A stretch of DNA of 64,000 nt from Bacteroidota bacterium (GTDB taxonomy: Bacteria; Bacteroidota; Bacteroidia; Cytophagales; Cyclobacteriaceae). Position 1 is the stretch's first letter, and each line of letters starts with the position of its first letter. The position numbers and the translations under genes were made by a program. The stretch is from the NCBI GenBank assembly GCA_023428695.1, contig JAEYWY010000006.1, forward strand, positions 1 to 64,000. The letters are read 5' to 3'. Shown here piece by piece: positions 53,014 through 61,627 of this stretch. The notes below the pieces were generated by a model, which had not been told where the DNA came from, did not search any database, and saw only the letters and a list, made by a program, of their open reading frames with translations.

Positions 53014-55299
53014 ATGACTATGACTGATTATCTGGATTCGCTTAACGAACCCCAGCGTGAAGGGGTGATAAATACGGAGGGTCCCTGTATGCTCATTGCC
53101 GGTGCCGGATCAGGGAAAACGCGTGTACTGACCTTCCGAATCGCACATCTGATTTCAAAAGGAGTTGACCCGTTTAACATAATGGCCCTGACGTTCACGA
53201 ACAAGGCCGCCAAAGAAATGCGCGAACGTATTGAAAAGGTGGTGGGGCACGATGCGAGAAATCTTTGGATGGGAACGTTCCACTCTGTCTTTTCACGTAT
53301 CCTTCGCGCCGAGGCAGCTCACCTGGGTTATCCGAGCAACTTCACCATTTACGATACAGACGATTCAAAGACGCTGATCAAAAATATCGTAAAGGAAATG
53401 GGCCTGGACGATACTGTGTACAAACCGTCGACTGTGTACAACCGGATTTCGGCGGCGAAGAACCGGTTGATTGGCTGGGAGCAATATCTTGGCAACAGCG
53501 AACTTATGACGGAGGACGCAGCCAACATGCGCCCGGAAATCGGAAGAATTTTCAGAACCTATTCGCAGCGTTGCTTCAAGGCAGGCGCAATGGATTTCGA
53601 TGATCTGCTTTTCAATACCGATAAACTGTTCAGAGAACATCTTGAAGTATTAAACAAGTATCAGCATCGGATCCAATACGTTCTGGTAGACGAGTTTCAG
53701 GATACGAACCTTTGCCAGTACTACATCATTCGTAAGCTTGCTGCTGTCCGACAAAATATTTGTGTCGTCGGTGACGATGCGCAGAGTATTTATGCTTTCC
53801 GCGGGGCTGACATTACGAACATCCTCAACTTCGAACGCGACTATCCGGATCTGCGAATCATCAAACTGGAACAGAATTACCGTTCGACGCAAAACATCGT
53901 CAATGCTGCGAATTCCGTAATCAAAAAAAATCGCGCCCAGCTTCCGAAAAATGTCTGGACGGCAAATGAAGACGGAAACCTGATCGAACTTATCAAGGCT
54001 GTTTCCGACAACGAAGAAGGTCGCCTTGTGGCAACGTCGATTTTCCAGGAACGGATGCAACACCAGCTGAAGTTCAGCGATTTCGCGATACTGTACCGGA
54101 CCAACAGTCAGTCGCGTGCAATAGAGGAAGCGTTGCGCCGGATGAATATCAAGTATAAGGTAATCGGAGGCTTGTCTTTCTATCAACGCAAGGAGATCAA
54201 GGACCTGCTTGCCTATCTGAGATATTCCCTCAACCAGCAGGACGAAGCGTCGTTTCGGCGCATCATCAATTTGCCTAAGCGTGGGATTGGCGATACCACC
54301 GTCGATAAGGTGATTGTCGCAGCCAACGATCACGCGATCACAATTTGGGAAGTTCTGCAAAACGCCGGGACGTTTATCGGAGGCCGGGCTGGTTCCGCGA
54401 TAAGCGATTTTGTGACGATGATCAGCAGGTTCCAGGTGGAAATCCAACGAAAGGATGCATACGAAGCTGCGTTTGAAATAGCAAAAGGGTCGGGATTACT
54501 CAAGGAACTTTACGAAGATAAAACCGTAGAAGGACTAAGCCGATATGAAAACGTGCAGGAACTCCTGAATGCGATCAAGGAATTCGTGGACGATCCGGAG
54601 CGCGAGGACAAATCTTTGGGCTCCTTCCTACAGGAAGTGTCGCTGATCACGGGACAGGATGAAGACAAGGACAAAGATCCGGACAAAGTAACGCTGATGA
54701 CCATCCACATGGCAAAGGGACTTGAGTTCCGCTATGTGTATCTCGTCGGCATGGAGGAAGACCTCTTCCCTTCGCAGATGATGTTAAGCAGTCGCGCTGA
54801 CCTGGAAGAGGAACGCCGGTTGTTTTACGTGGCGATTACGCGGGCGCAAAAGAAACTGTACCTCTCCTACGCATTAACGCGCTATCGCTACGGCAGGCTC
54901 AAGAACTGTGAACCAAGCCGTTTCCTTGACGACGTCGACCAGTCGTACATTAAAGTGAGCACCAAGTTCAGCGGTTTGGAGTCGACTCCTCAGGCATCGG
55001 GCAATTATGCGAAGAACCTCGTGAATGGGATCAAGCGAACCATTTCGTCCGCGCCAGCGAACAAACCTGCGACGGGCGCTGCCCCTGCATATAAGCCCCC
55101 GGCGGATTTCAAGCCGAGTGACACGTCAGGGCTCAGGGAAGGCATGGAAGTGGAGCACCCGAAGTTTGGATTTGGCAAGGTGGTACAGATGGACGTAAGC
55201 GGAGCCGACAGAAAGGCGAAAATCGCGTTTTCCGGCGTCGGCGAGAAGACTTTGCTACTTAGCTTTGCAAAGCTCCGAATCGTCGGGCAGCCCGGATAA
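53014..55299 (+). CDS. UvrD/PcrA-type superfamily 1 DNA helicase
   Basis: The 761-residue helicase has all SF1A motifs: I IAGAGSGKTRVLTFRIAHL, Ia ALTFTNKAAKEMRERI, II VLVDEFQDTN, III VVGDDAQSIYAFRGAD, IV LEQNYRST, V VTLMTIHMAKGLEFRYVYLVGMEEDLFP, and VI EEERRLFYVAITRAQKKLYLS. The C-terminal region ends in a small Tudor-like segment (GMEVEHPKFGFGKVVQMD). It acts in excision repair and displacement of replication or recombination blocks. UvrD and PcrA cannot be told apart here. Confidence 0.95.
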   Translation: MTMTDYLDSLNEPQREGVINTEGPCMLIAGAGSGKTRVLTFRIAHLISKGVDPFNIMALTFTNKAAKEMRERIEKVVGHDARNLWMGTFHSVFSRILRAEAAHLGYPSNFTIYDTDDSKTLIKNIVKEMGLDDTVYKPSTVYNRISAAKNRLIGWEQYLGNSELMTEDAANMRPEIGRIFRTYSQRCFKAGAMDFDDLLFNTDKLFREHLEVLNKYQHRIQYVLVDEFQDTNLCQYYIIRKLAAVRQNICVVGDDAQSIYAFRGADITNILNFERDYPDLRIIKLEQNYRSTQNIVNAANSVIKKNRAQLPKNVWTANEDGNLIELIKAVSDNEEGRLVATSIFQERMQHQLKFSDFAILYRTNSQSRAIEEALRRMNIKYKVIGGLSFYQRKEIKDLLAYLRYSLNQQDEASFRRIINLPKRGIGDTTVDKVIVAANDHAITIWEVLQNAGTFIGGRAGSAISDFVTMISRFQVEIQRKDAYEAAFEIAKGSGLLKELYEDKTVEGLSRYENVQELLNAIKEFVDDPEREDKSLGSFLQEVSLITGQDEDKDKDPDKVTLMTIHMAKGLEFRYVYLVGMEEDLFPSQMMLSSRADLEEERRLFYVAITRAQKKLYLSYALTRYRYGRLKNCEPSRFLDDVDQSYIKVSTKFSGLESTPQASGNYAKNLVNGIKRTISSAPANKPATGAAPAYKPPADFKPSDTSGLREGMEVEHPKFGFGKVVQMDVSGADRKAKIAFSGVGEKTLLLSFAKLRIVGQPG

Positions 55300-55458
55300 A
55301 ATTTTTAAATTGAATAATTAACCGCTATTTTGCGTTCTGAATCATAAGAGGTTACCCAAGCCCCCATATTAGCCTCCCGTCTGATGATGGCAACCTTTTT
55401 TTGCAGGAACCGTGGGTAACAAACAGATGACACACGCATTACGATTTATTTCAACCCA

Positions 55459-56154
55459 ATGATTGGAGAATACAATAGCCAAAGGCCGAATATCATCCTG
55501 AAGGAGTACGGCCGGAATGTTCAAAAGCTTGTAGAGTATATCCGCAATATACCAGACAAGGAAAAGCGTACTGAATTGGCGTACACGCTGATTGAACTCA
55601 TCAAACAACTCACGCCCACCATCAAAGAGCAGGGTGATGACCAACAGCGCCTGTGGGACGACCTATACATAATTGCCGACTTCGATCTTGATGTAAACAA
55701 TCCCTTTCCGGTTCCGGAACGCGAGATACTTTTCAAGAAGCCGATGCGCATGGAGTACCCGCAAAGCGATGTGCGCTTCAAACACTATGGCAAGAACATC
55801 GAAAAGCTTGTTAAGGAAGCGTTGAAGAAGGAAGATCCCCAGGAACGCGAAGACGCCATAATCTATCTTGGCAAACTCATGAAGACGTTTTACGGAAACT
55901 GGAACAAGGAAACACTCGACGATTCAGTTATCCTGAAAGACATCCAGGCAATGTCGGGTGGAGCCTTGAATATGACCATCGACAAAGTCCGTGAAGACAA
56001 CCTGTTCGAGAAACTTTACAAGGAAAGAAAGAAAAGCCGTCCACAACAAGGCGGAGAAAGACACCAGGGCGGACAGCGGCACCAGGGCGGCGGCGGACAT
56101 CGTTCCTTCAACAAAAACAAAGGCAACAACTTCCGCAGAAGACGCGACCAGTAA
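55459..56154 (+). CDS. DUF4290 family protein
   Basis: The 231-residue protein starts with the DUF4290 pattern YNSQRPNIILKEYGRNVQKLVEYI, ERTELAYTLIELIKQLTP, LWDDLYIIADFDLDVNNPFPVP and MEYPQSDVRFKHYGKNIEKLV. The last 40 residues are low-complexity, basic and Gly/His/Gln-rich (RHQGGQRHQGGGGH), a possible RNA-binding tail. The family is restricted to Bacteroidota and of unknown function. It commonly precedes murA, as here. Confidence 0.9.
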   Translation: MIGEYNSQRPNIILKEYGRNVQKLVEYIRNIPDKEKRTELAYTLIELIKQLTPTIKEQGDDQQRLWDDLYIIADFDLDVNNPFPVPEREILFKKPMRMEYPQSDVRFKHYGKNIEKLVKEALKKEDPQEREDAIIYLGKLMKTFYGNWNKETLDDSVILKDIQAMSGGALNMTIDKVREDNLFEKLYKERKKSRPQQGGERHQGGQRHQGGGGHRSFNKNKGNNFRRRRDQ

Positions 56155-56273
56155 TCCGGGTTCATACGATCTTATTGTTACGCCGCTTGTTGGAGCATCG
56201 GCAGGAAAGCCATTTCTGATTTTTTATAATCGATAATTTTTTTGATTTTACCGGAAAACCCATCCCGTTTACG

Positions 56274-57587
56274 ATGAGCATTTTCAGGATCAAAGGCGGA
56301 AAGAAGCTGAAAGGCGAAATTGTTCCGCAGGGCGCGAAGAATGAAGCGCTTCAGATCATCAGCGCCACGCTACTGTCAGCAGAACCCATTACGATTCACA
56401 ACATCCCCGATATACTCGATGTTAACAAGTTGATTGAATTGGTGGGTGATCTCGGATCCAAAGTGGAAAAGGTTGGGCCGGATTCATACCGCTTCACAGC
56501 GGCAAACATCAACACGCGTTTTCTTGAATCTGAAGAATACCGTAAGAAAGCTGCGGCGCTAAGAGGTTCGGTGATGTTACTCGGGCCTATCCTCGCGAGA
56601 TTCGGTAAGGCGACATTGCCGAAACCTGGCGGTGACAAAATTGGCAGAAGACGCCTCGATACGCACTTCCTCGGCTTCGAAAAACTCGGCGCTAAATTCA
56701 ACTTCAATGCAGAGGAGCACCTCTTTCATATTGATGCATCATCACTGACAGGTTGTTACATGCTGTTGGACGAAGCATCCGTGACAGGTACAGCGAACAT
56801 CATCATGGCTGCCGTACTTGCAAAGGGCAAAACAACACTGTACAACGCCGCCTGCGAACCATATCTTCAGCAGTTGTGTCTCATGCTTAACCGTATGGGT
56901 GCACGCATATCGGGCGTTGGATCAAACCTGTTACACATCGAAGGTGTCGAAAAGCTCGGCGGCACGGAACACACGCTGCTGCCGGACATGATTGAGATCG
57001 GTAGCTTCATTGGTCTCGCCGCGATGACTCAGTCAGAAATCACGATTAAAAATTGTCGCATTGATATGCTGGGTCTCATTCCTGAAGTTTTCCGAAGGCT
57101 TGGAATCAGGATGGAGTTTCGTGGCGATGACATTCACATTCCTTCGCAGGAGCATTATGAAATCGAAACGTTCATTGATGGATCAATACTTACGATCGCC
57201 GATGCGCCATGGCCGGGGTTTACACCGGATTTGCTGAGTATTATATTGGTTGTAGCCACACAGGCAAAGGGTACAGTGCTTGTGCATCAGAAAATGTTTG
57301 AATCGCGCTTGTTCTTCGTCGACAAACTTATTGACATGGGAGCGCAGATCATTCTTTGTGATCCGCACCGAGCCACCGTGATTGGTCTCGACCGGAAGCA
57401 GGCGCTTCGTGGTTTAAAGATGTCGTCACCGGATATCAGAGCTGGTGTAGCGCTTTTGATTGCTGCGTTGTCTGCGAGCGGAACGAGTGAGATTTCCAAC
57501 ATCGAACAAATCGACCGCGGGTATCAAAACATCGAAGGCCGACTCAAGTCTATCGGTGCTGATATTGAACGGATCGCTGCGTCTTAA
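56274..57587 (+). CDS. murA: UDP-N-acetylglucosamine 1-carboxyvinyltransferase
   Basis: The 437-residue EPSP-synthase-like enzyme has GAKNEALQIISATLL, RGSVMLLGPILARF, KPGGDKIGRRRLDTHFLGFEKLG, LLDEASVTGTANIIMAAV and the late SPDIRAGVALLIAALSASG. It performs the first committed step of peptidoglycan synthesis. At the position of the fosfomycin-alkylated Cys115 (E. coli) the sequence reads Asp121 (PGGD), the known variant that resists fosfomycin. Confidence 0.97.
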   Translation: MSIFRIKGGKKLKGEIVPQGAKNEALQIISATLLSAEPITIHNIPDILDVNKLIELVGDLGSKVEKVGPDSYRFTAANINTRFLESEEYRKKAAALRGSVMLLGPILARFGKATLPKPGGDKIGRRRLDTHFLGFEKLGAKFNFNAEEHLFHIDASSLTGCYMLLDEASVTGTANIIMAAVLAKGKTTLYNAACEPYLQQLCLMLNRMGARISGVGSNLLHIEGVEKLGGTEHTLLPDMIEIGSFIGLAAMTQSEITIKNCRIDMLGLIPEVFRRLGIRMEFRGDDIHIPSQEHYEIETFIDGSILTIADAPWPGFTPDLLSIILVVATQAKGTVLVHQKMFESRLFFVDKLIDMGAQIILCDPHRATVIGLDRKQALRGLKMSSPDIRAGVALLIAALSASGTSEISNIEQIDRGYQNIEGRLKSIGADIERIAAS

Positions 57588-57713
57588 TTGAACATCCGTT
57601 TCATCGACGACACCGGTTTAGTCATCGTAAACGAAATCACCGGAACCTCCTGACTCTAAACTTTCCAACTTCAAACTTTCGCACCTTGAACTTTGCCACA
57701 GCTCTTTTCCCCT

Positions 57714-57749
57714 CGCGCACCCCTTGCCACTGAAGGGGAACAGCCGCAC
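57714..57749 (+). repeat. 36-bp direct repeat, copy 1
   Basis: The block starts CGCGCACCCCTTGCC and ends GGGGAACAGCCGCAC. It is identical to 57962-57997, 248 bases away. It contains CCCCTTGCCACTGAAGGGG, a small hairpin. Confidence 0.85.
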
Positions 57750-57961
57750 GGGAGGTAGAATGTGAATCTCAGAATCTGAGAGTATGAGTGTGAATGGAAA
57801 GAATGAGCAATAACACGAATTTAATGCAAGTGTGTTAGAACGGCGCGCGGATCCCTTCAGGGAATCAAAGGGTGCGCGGGCGGAAAAAAGCGTGACCTGA
57901 TGCGAGTTTATAACAAGAACGAAAGTGCAGCAAATGATGACGCCACTACCTATGGTCTCCA

Positions 57962-57997
57962 ACGCGCACCCCTTGCCACTGAAGGGGAACAGCCGCA
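57962..57997 (+). repeat. 36-bp direct repeat, copy 2
   Basis: This is an exact second copy of the block at 57714-57749 in the same orientation. Confidence 0.85.
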
Positions 57998-58119
57998 CAA
58001 ATGAGAAAGTGAGAAACAGAGAGGTGAATCAATCAGAAATCATAAATGAGAAATTAGAAATAATCCCTCATTCAACGTCGCCCCAATTTCGCTGGCAGGA
58101 ATATTATTCGAAGGATTAA

Positions 58120-58899
58120 TCAGATTTCAATCTTGAGTCCAACCGGACAATGATCCGAACCAAAGTACTGATTGTAAATCATCGCATCCCTTACATTTCC
58201 TGCGAGACGATCTGAAACGAGGAAGTAATCGATGCGCCATCCGGCATTCTTGGCACGCGCATTCGTTACGTAATTCCAATACGTGTATTTGACTTCTTCC
58301 GGATAAAGCCGCCGAAAGGTATCGACAAAGCCCGATTCGAGCAGACGCGTGAATCCATCTATCTCGCGCTGCGTATAGCCAGCTGATTTGTTATAATTTT
58401 CCTTTGGTCGCGAGATATCGATTGGCTGATGAGCAACGTTGAAGTCGCCGCATACGATAACGGGTTTACGCTTGTCAAGCCATAGCAGGTATCGTTTGAA
58501 TTCTTCGTCCCATTTTTCCCTCCAGTCAAGTCGCGACAGTCCATCACCGGAGTTTGGCGTGTAGACGGTAACGAGAAAATACGTTGCGTATTCAGCTGTC
58601 ATCACGCGGCCTTCCTGATCGAATTCACTCAGACCGATATCGCATGTAACCTGAATCGGCTCTTCCTTTGAAATGATAGCCGTTCCCGAGTAACCCTTTC
58701 TTGCTTTGGAGCAGTTAACGTAGACGTGATACCCGTCGATGAGTTCAAGTGCCGAGCGTGCCTCTTCGGGTGCGGCTTTTGTTTCCTGCAGGCACAAAAC
58801 ATCCGGATTCATCTCGGCGACATCCTTCAAAAAATCCTTTTTAATGATTGACCGGATTCCGTTGACGTTCCAGTTTACAAAGTGTTTCGTTGATGACAT
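58120..58899 (-). CDS. xth: Exodeoxyribonuclease III / AP endonuclease
   Basis: This 259-residue EEP-fold nuclease has FVNWNVNGIRSIIKKDF, PDVLCLQETKA (metal-binding Glu), YSGTAIISKEEP, VIVCGDFNVAHQPIDI, the AP-endonuclease stretch YTYWNYVTNARAKNAGWRIDYFLVS and the terminal SDHCPVGLKI with the catalytic Asp-His. It repairs abasic sites and removes 3' blocks. The length is that of ExoA-type enzymes. Confidence 0.96.
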   Translation of the reverse strand: MSSTKHFVNWNVNGIRSIIKKDFLKDVAEMNPDVLCLQETKAAPEEARSALELIDGYHVYVNCSKARKGYSGTAIISKEEPIQVTCDIGLSEFDQEGRVMTAEYATYFLVTVYTPNSGDGLSRLDWREKWDEEFKRYLLWLDKRKPVIVCGDFNVAHQPIDISRPKENYNKSAGYTQREIDGFTRLLESGFVDTFRRLYPEEVKYTYWNYVTNARAKNAGWRIDYFLVSDRLAGNVRDAMIYNQYFGSDHCPVGLKIEI

Positions 58900-58971
58900 T
58901 GCGCCGGGCGTTAGAAGATTGAAAGCCCAAGTTTAAACTGAAATGTTTAATAAAAAAACGATTGGCTGTTT

Positions 58972-59003
58972 ACAAAAAGAAAGGCCCCGAAATTCGGGAC
59001 CTT
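58972..59003 (-). terminator. Terminator after flotillin
   Basis: On the minus strand AAGGTCCCGAAT and TTCGGGGCCTT form a stem followed by TCTTTTTG. It lies 5 bases after the flotillin stop. Confidence 0.8.
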
Positions 59004-59007
59004 CAGG

Positions 59008-60567
59008 TTATTTCTTTGGATTATCTTTCTTTTCACTTTCCTCAATGGGAACAACCTTGATTCCCGGCCCCCCACTTTGTTCGGGCTTGGCCTCCGTTTT
59101 CTCATTCCCAAGGTAATACGGGAGATCAAGACCAGCCATTTTGAACACCTCGTGCAACGGTGGCACTGATTGATAGAGCCCTGAGATAAAGTTGGCGGTA
59201 GAAGACTTGCCATCCTTGCCATTGCCGCCATCCCACACGGTGACCTTGTCGATCTGAATGTTTTTGATCGCTTCAGTTTGCATTTTGACAAGTTCAGGCA
59301 GCTTGTCTGCAATGATAAGCATCGCAGCATCGCGCGGGTTGTTTCCTGCGGACTTCACGATCTCGCGTAAACCTTCCGCCTGTTTCGTCAATATCTCATA
59401 AATACCCTGCGCCTCCGCCTGACGTTGGAGGAGTACGGCATCTGCTTCACCTTTCGCACGTTCGCGAATTTTCTCAGCTTCGGCCTGCGCTTCGAGAATA
59501 AGTTTTTGCTTTTGTATCTCGGCCGTAACGACCACGCTGGCGGTTTGGGATGCACGTTCACGCTCGGCGCGGGCTGCTTCAGCGCGCTGCTCGGCGACGT
59601 ATGCTTCTTCCAACGCCTTGGCCGCCTGTACTTTTTCCGCTGCAATCGCCTGGCGCAAAGCTTCTGCCTCGCGTTCGCGACGTTCGGCATCTGAACTTGC
59701 GATCGCCACCTTCGATTGGTTTTCACCTTTTACGGCGAGTGCGTTCGCCTCTGCAGTTTTGATACGCGTATCGCGGTCAGCTTCAACCTTACCAATCTGT
59801 TCATCGCGTTTTGCGGCCGCAATCAAGACCTCTTTATCCTTTAACGCTACCGCTACCTGCGTATCGCGATCACGCAACATTTCAGTTACCCTGATATCAC
59901 GCTCTTTTTCCTCAGCCGTCTTACCCACATCACCGAGACGTTCCTGCTCGGCAACGCGAATCTTTGCCTCGTTGATCGCCTTGGCGGCCGCTTCTTTACC
60001 CAGTGCAGCGATGTATCCACTTTCATCCTTGATGTCGGTGATGTTCACGTTGATGAGTTTCAAACCGATTTTTTTCAACTCGGCCTCAACGTTGTGCGAA
60101 ACGTTACTAAGAAATTTATCGCGGTTGTTGTTGATTTCTTCGATATCCATCATGGCAACAACGAGACGCATCTGACCAACGATAATATCATGAGCAAGAG
60201 CATGCACGTCGTTTCGCTGCAATCCAAGGAGACGTTCTGCAGCGTTTTCCATGATTCCGGATTCAGTGGAAATACCTACGGTGAACTTTGATGGAACGTC
60301 TACGCGGATATTCTGTTTGCTAAGTGCGTTAACGAGGTTGACCTCAATAGAAATCGGAGTAAGATCGAGGAACGCGTAGTCCTGGATGATCGGCCACACA
60401 AATGTGGCACCACCGTGAATACATTTGGCTGACTCCCCGCCTACTTTACCATATTTAACCAGGATTCGATCCGACGGGCATCGTTTATACCTCCGGACAA
60501 ACGACACAAGTGTGATGAATACGAACAGCGCACTTATTGCGCCAATAATCAAAATATACTCGCTCAT
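59008..60567 (-). CDS. Flotillin-like membrane scaffold protein
   Basis: The 519-residue protein has an N-terminal membrane hairpin (about 4-24), an SPFH/band-7 domain (30-190, VWPIIQDYAFLDLTPISIEVNLVNALSKQNIRVDVPSKFTV), and a long Ala/Glu/Arg coiled coil (about 190-415) with the EA-rich repeats of flotillins. A C-terminal domain with VTVWDGGNGKDG follows. It organises detergent-resistant membrane domains and resembles FloT/YuaG. The NfeD partner lies immediately upstream in the operon. Confidence 0.95.
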   Translation of the reverse strand: MSEYILIIGAISALFVFITLVSFVRRYKRCPSDRILVKYGKVGGESAKCIHGGATFVWPIIQDYAFLDLTPISIEVNLVNALSKQNIRVDVPSKFTVGISTESGIMENAAERLLGLQRNDVHALAHDIIVGQMRLVVAMMDIEEINNNRDKFLSNVSHNVEAELKKIGLKLINVNITDIKDESGYIAALGKEAAAKAINEAKIRVAEQERLGDVGKTAEEKERDIRVTEMLRDRDTQVAVALKDKEVLIAAAKRDEQIGKVEADRDTRIKTAEANALAVKGENQSKVAIASSDAERREREAEALRQAIAAEKVQAAKALEEAYVAEQRAEAARAERERASQTASVVVTAEIQKQKLILEAQAEAEKIRERAKGEADAVLLQRQAEAQGIYEILTKQAEGLREIVKSAGNNPRDAAMLIIADKLPELVKMQTEAIKNIQIDKVTVWDGGNGKDGKSSTANFISGLYQSVPPLHEVFKMAGLDLPYYLGNEKTEAKPEQSGGPGIKVVPIEESEKKDNPKK

Positions 60568-60578
60568 AAATTGGGAAA

Positions 60579-61163
60579 TTATTTCTCAGTAACTAACAAT
60601 GTGTTGTCGTTGAGCACGCGCATTACAACGACAGTCTTTCCGTTCGTAAGATCCTTGTCATCATCGGTGATGGCATCAAGTGTCCGGAGGACTCCCTGCA
60701 CTTTGACCTGCACCTGACCGACACTACCGCGGTGAGCCGGGACCGTGAGATAAACATGACCCACCTGGCCAATCGCTTTTTCAAACTTCATGGTACCATC
60801 GGCGTGAGCTTTGCTTAGGATGTACGCGAGGCCGGCCATACCAAACATCATGATCAGGCCGGCGATAACTGCAATACCTGCAGACCACCAGTGGGAGACC
60901 CCGTGATCGATGGACGCAATACCGGCCCACCCGAAAATGGTCAGGAACGCGATCATGGTCTTTAAGGTGAGAAATTGAAACGGCATCCCTCCTTCAAGGG
61001 CTGCGTCACCTCCAACTTCCACTGCGTCGTCGGGAGCTTCGTCGCCACCCACGAAGGTGAAAATCAATTGAAGGATGAAGAAAACGGTAAAGGGTATGGC
61101 TATACCCCAGTAGATCTTGAGGGCCAGGCTCAAGCCTCCCCACCACTCACTCAAATCACTCAT
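60579..61163 (-). CDS. NfeD-family membrane protein (flotillin partner)
   Basis: The start is set at MSDLSEWWGGLSLALKIYW (61163). The reading from 61214 adds a leader without similarity. The 194-residue protein has three to four membrane spans (about 15-37, 60-80 and 88-112) and a C-terminal OB-fold (about 130-194, AIGQVGHVYLTVPAHRGSVGQVQVKVQGVLRTLDAITDD and KTVVVMRVLNDNTLLV). It resembles YuaF, which acts with FloT in Bacillus. It is 11 bases ahead of flotillin. Confidence 0.9.
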   Translation of the reverse strand: MSDLSEWWGGLSLALKIYWGIAIPFTVFFILQLIFTFVGGDEAPDDAVEVGGDAALEGGMPFQFLTLKTMIAFLTIFGWAGIASIDHGVSHWWSAGIAVIAGLIMMFGMAGLAYILSKAHADGTMKFEKAIGQVGHVYLTVPAHRGSVGQVQVKVQGVLRTLDAITDDDKDLTNGKTVVVMRVLNDNTLLVTEK

Positions 61164-61272
61164 AACTATAGACGATTGCTGTCCGGAAGATACAAAAAAT
61201 GCCGGATGGTTCAAGAAGATTCAATCGTTTGTAAGGCTTGCCGCAGGTGCGGAGCAACGGAATGGCTGGACA

Positions 61273-61303
61273 CAAAAAAAGCCCTCAGAAGCCTGAGAGC
61301 TTT
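61273..61303 (-). terminator. Terminator after the small basic protein gene
   Basis: On the minus strand AGCTCTCAG and CTGAGGGCT form a stem with a GCTT loop, followed by seven T residues. It lies 38 bases after the small-protein stop codon at 61342. Confidence 0.8.
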
Positions 61304-61341
61304 AATATTCTTGAATCGTTTCTGTTGCCGGGAACCGGAAA

Positions 61342-61494
61342 CTATTTCTTCTTCGCTTCGAATTCCTTCTTAATTGCCTCAACGTCAACGTTCTTCAATA
61401 CAGGCTTGAAATTCTGGATTTTCAGCGTCTGACGTCTTACTGCGGCAACGGCCTTATCCTTCCGGTTTTTTCTCTTTAGTCGTGTTACTGCCAT
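61342..61494 (-). CDS. Small conserved basic protein (50 aa), unknown
   Basis: An ATG at 61492-61494 opens a 50-residue reading that begins MAVTRLKRKNRKDKAVAAVR, contains VLKNVDVEAIKKEF and ends EAKKK before TAG at 61342-61344. It is highly basic at the N-terminus. Short proteins with the same start (MAVTRLKRK) and the same VKNVDIEAIKKEF-type tail occur across Bacteroidota, so it is likely real. It is probably RNA- or ribosome-associated by composition, but this is inference. A clean terminator supports an independent transcript. Confidence 0.75.
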   Translation of the reverse strand: MAVTRLKRKNRKDKAVAAVRRQTLKIQNFKPVLKNVDVEAIKKEFEAKKK

Positions 61495-61627
61495 GGCGGT
61501 TTCTGTTAAAAGGAGCGCAAAATTAACCGGTATTTCGGTCTTTCCAAAACCCTGACGCGAATTTGTAGGTGTTTCCGAAGGCTCGTCACGAGTCGCGAAT
61601 GCGAAATTGTCTTAATTTGCGGCCCTT

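Larger units (their letters stand above)
57588..58119. other. Gene-free stretch with a duplicated 36-base block
   Basis: No credible coding sequence is present. The stretch holds AT-rich low-complexity sequence and two copies of a 36-base repeat (57714-57749 and 57962-57997). Readings across it are Cys/Phe-rich and repeat-derived. Confidence 0.6.

Noticed and set aside
53650..54447. 265-residue open reading on the minus strand
   Set aside because: It is antisense to the UvrD/PcrA helicase motifs and has no recognisable domain.
57618..57998. 126-residue reading on the minus strand
   Set aside because: Its sequence repeats the segment RLFPFSGKGCA because it crosses the two 36-base direct repeats. 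It has no family and no start context.
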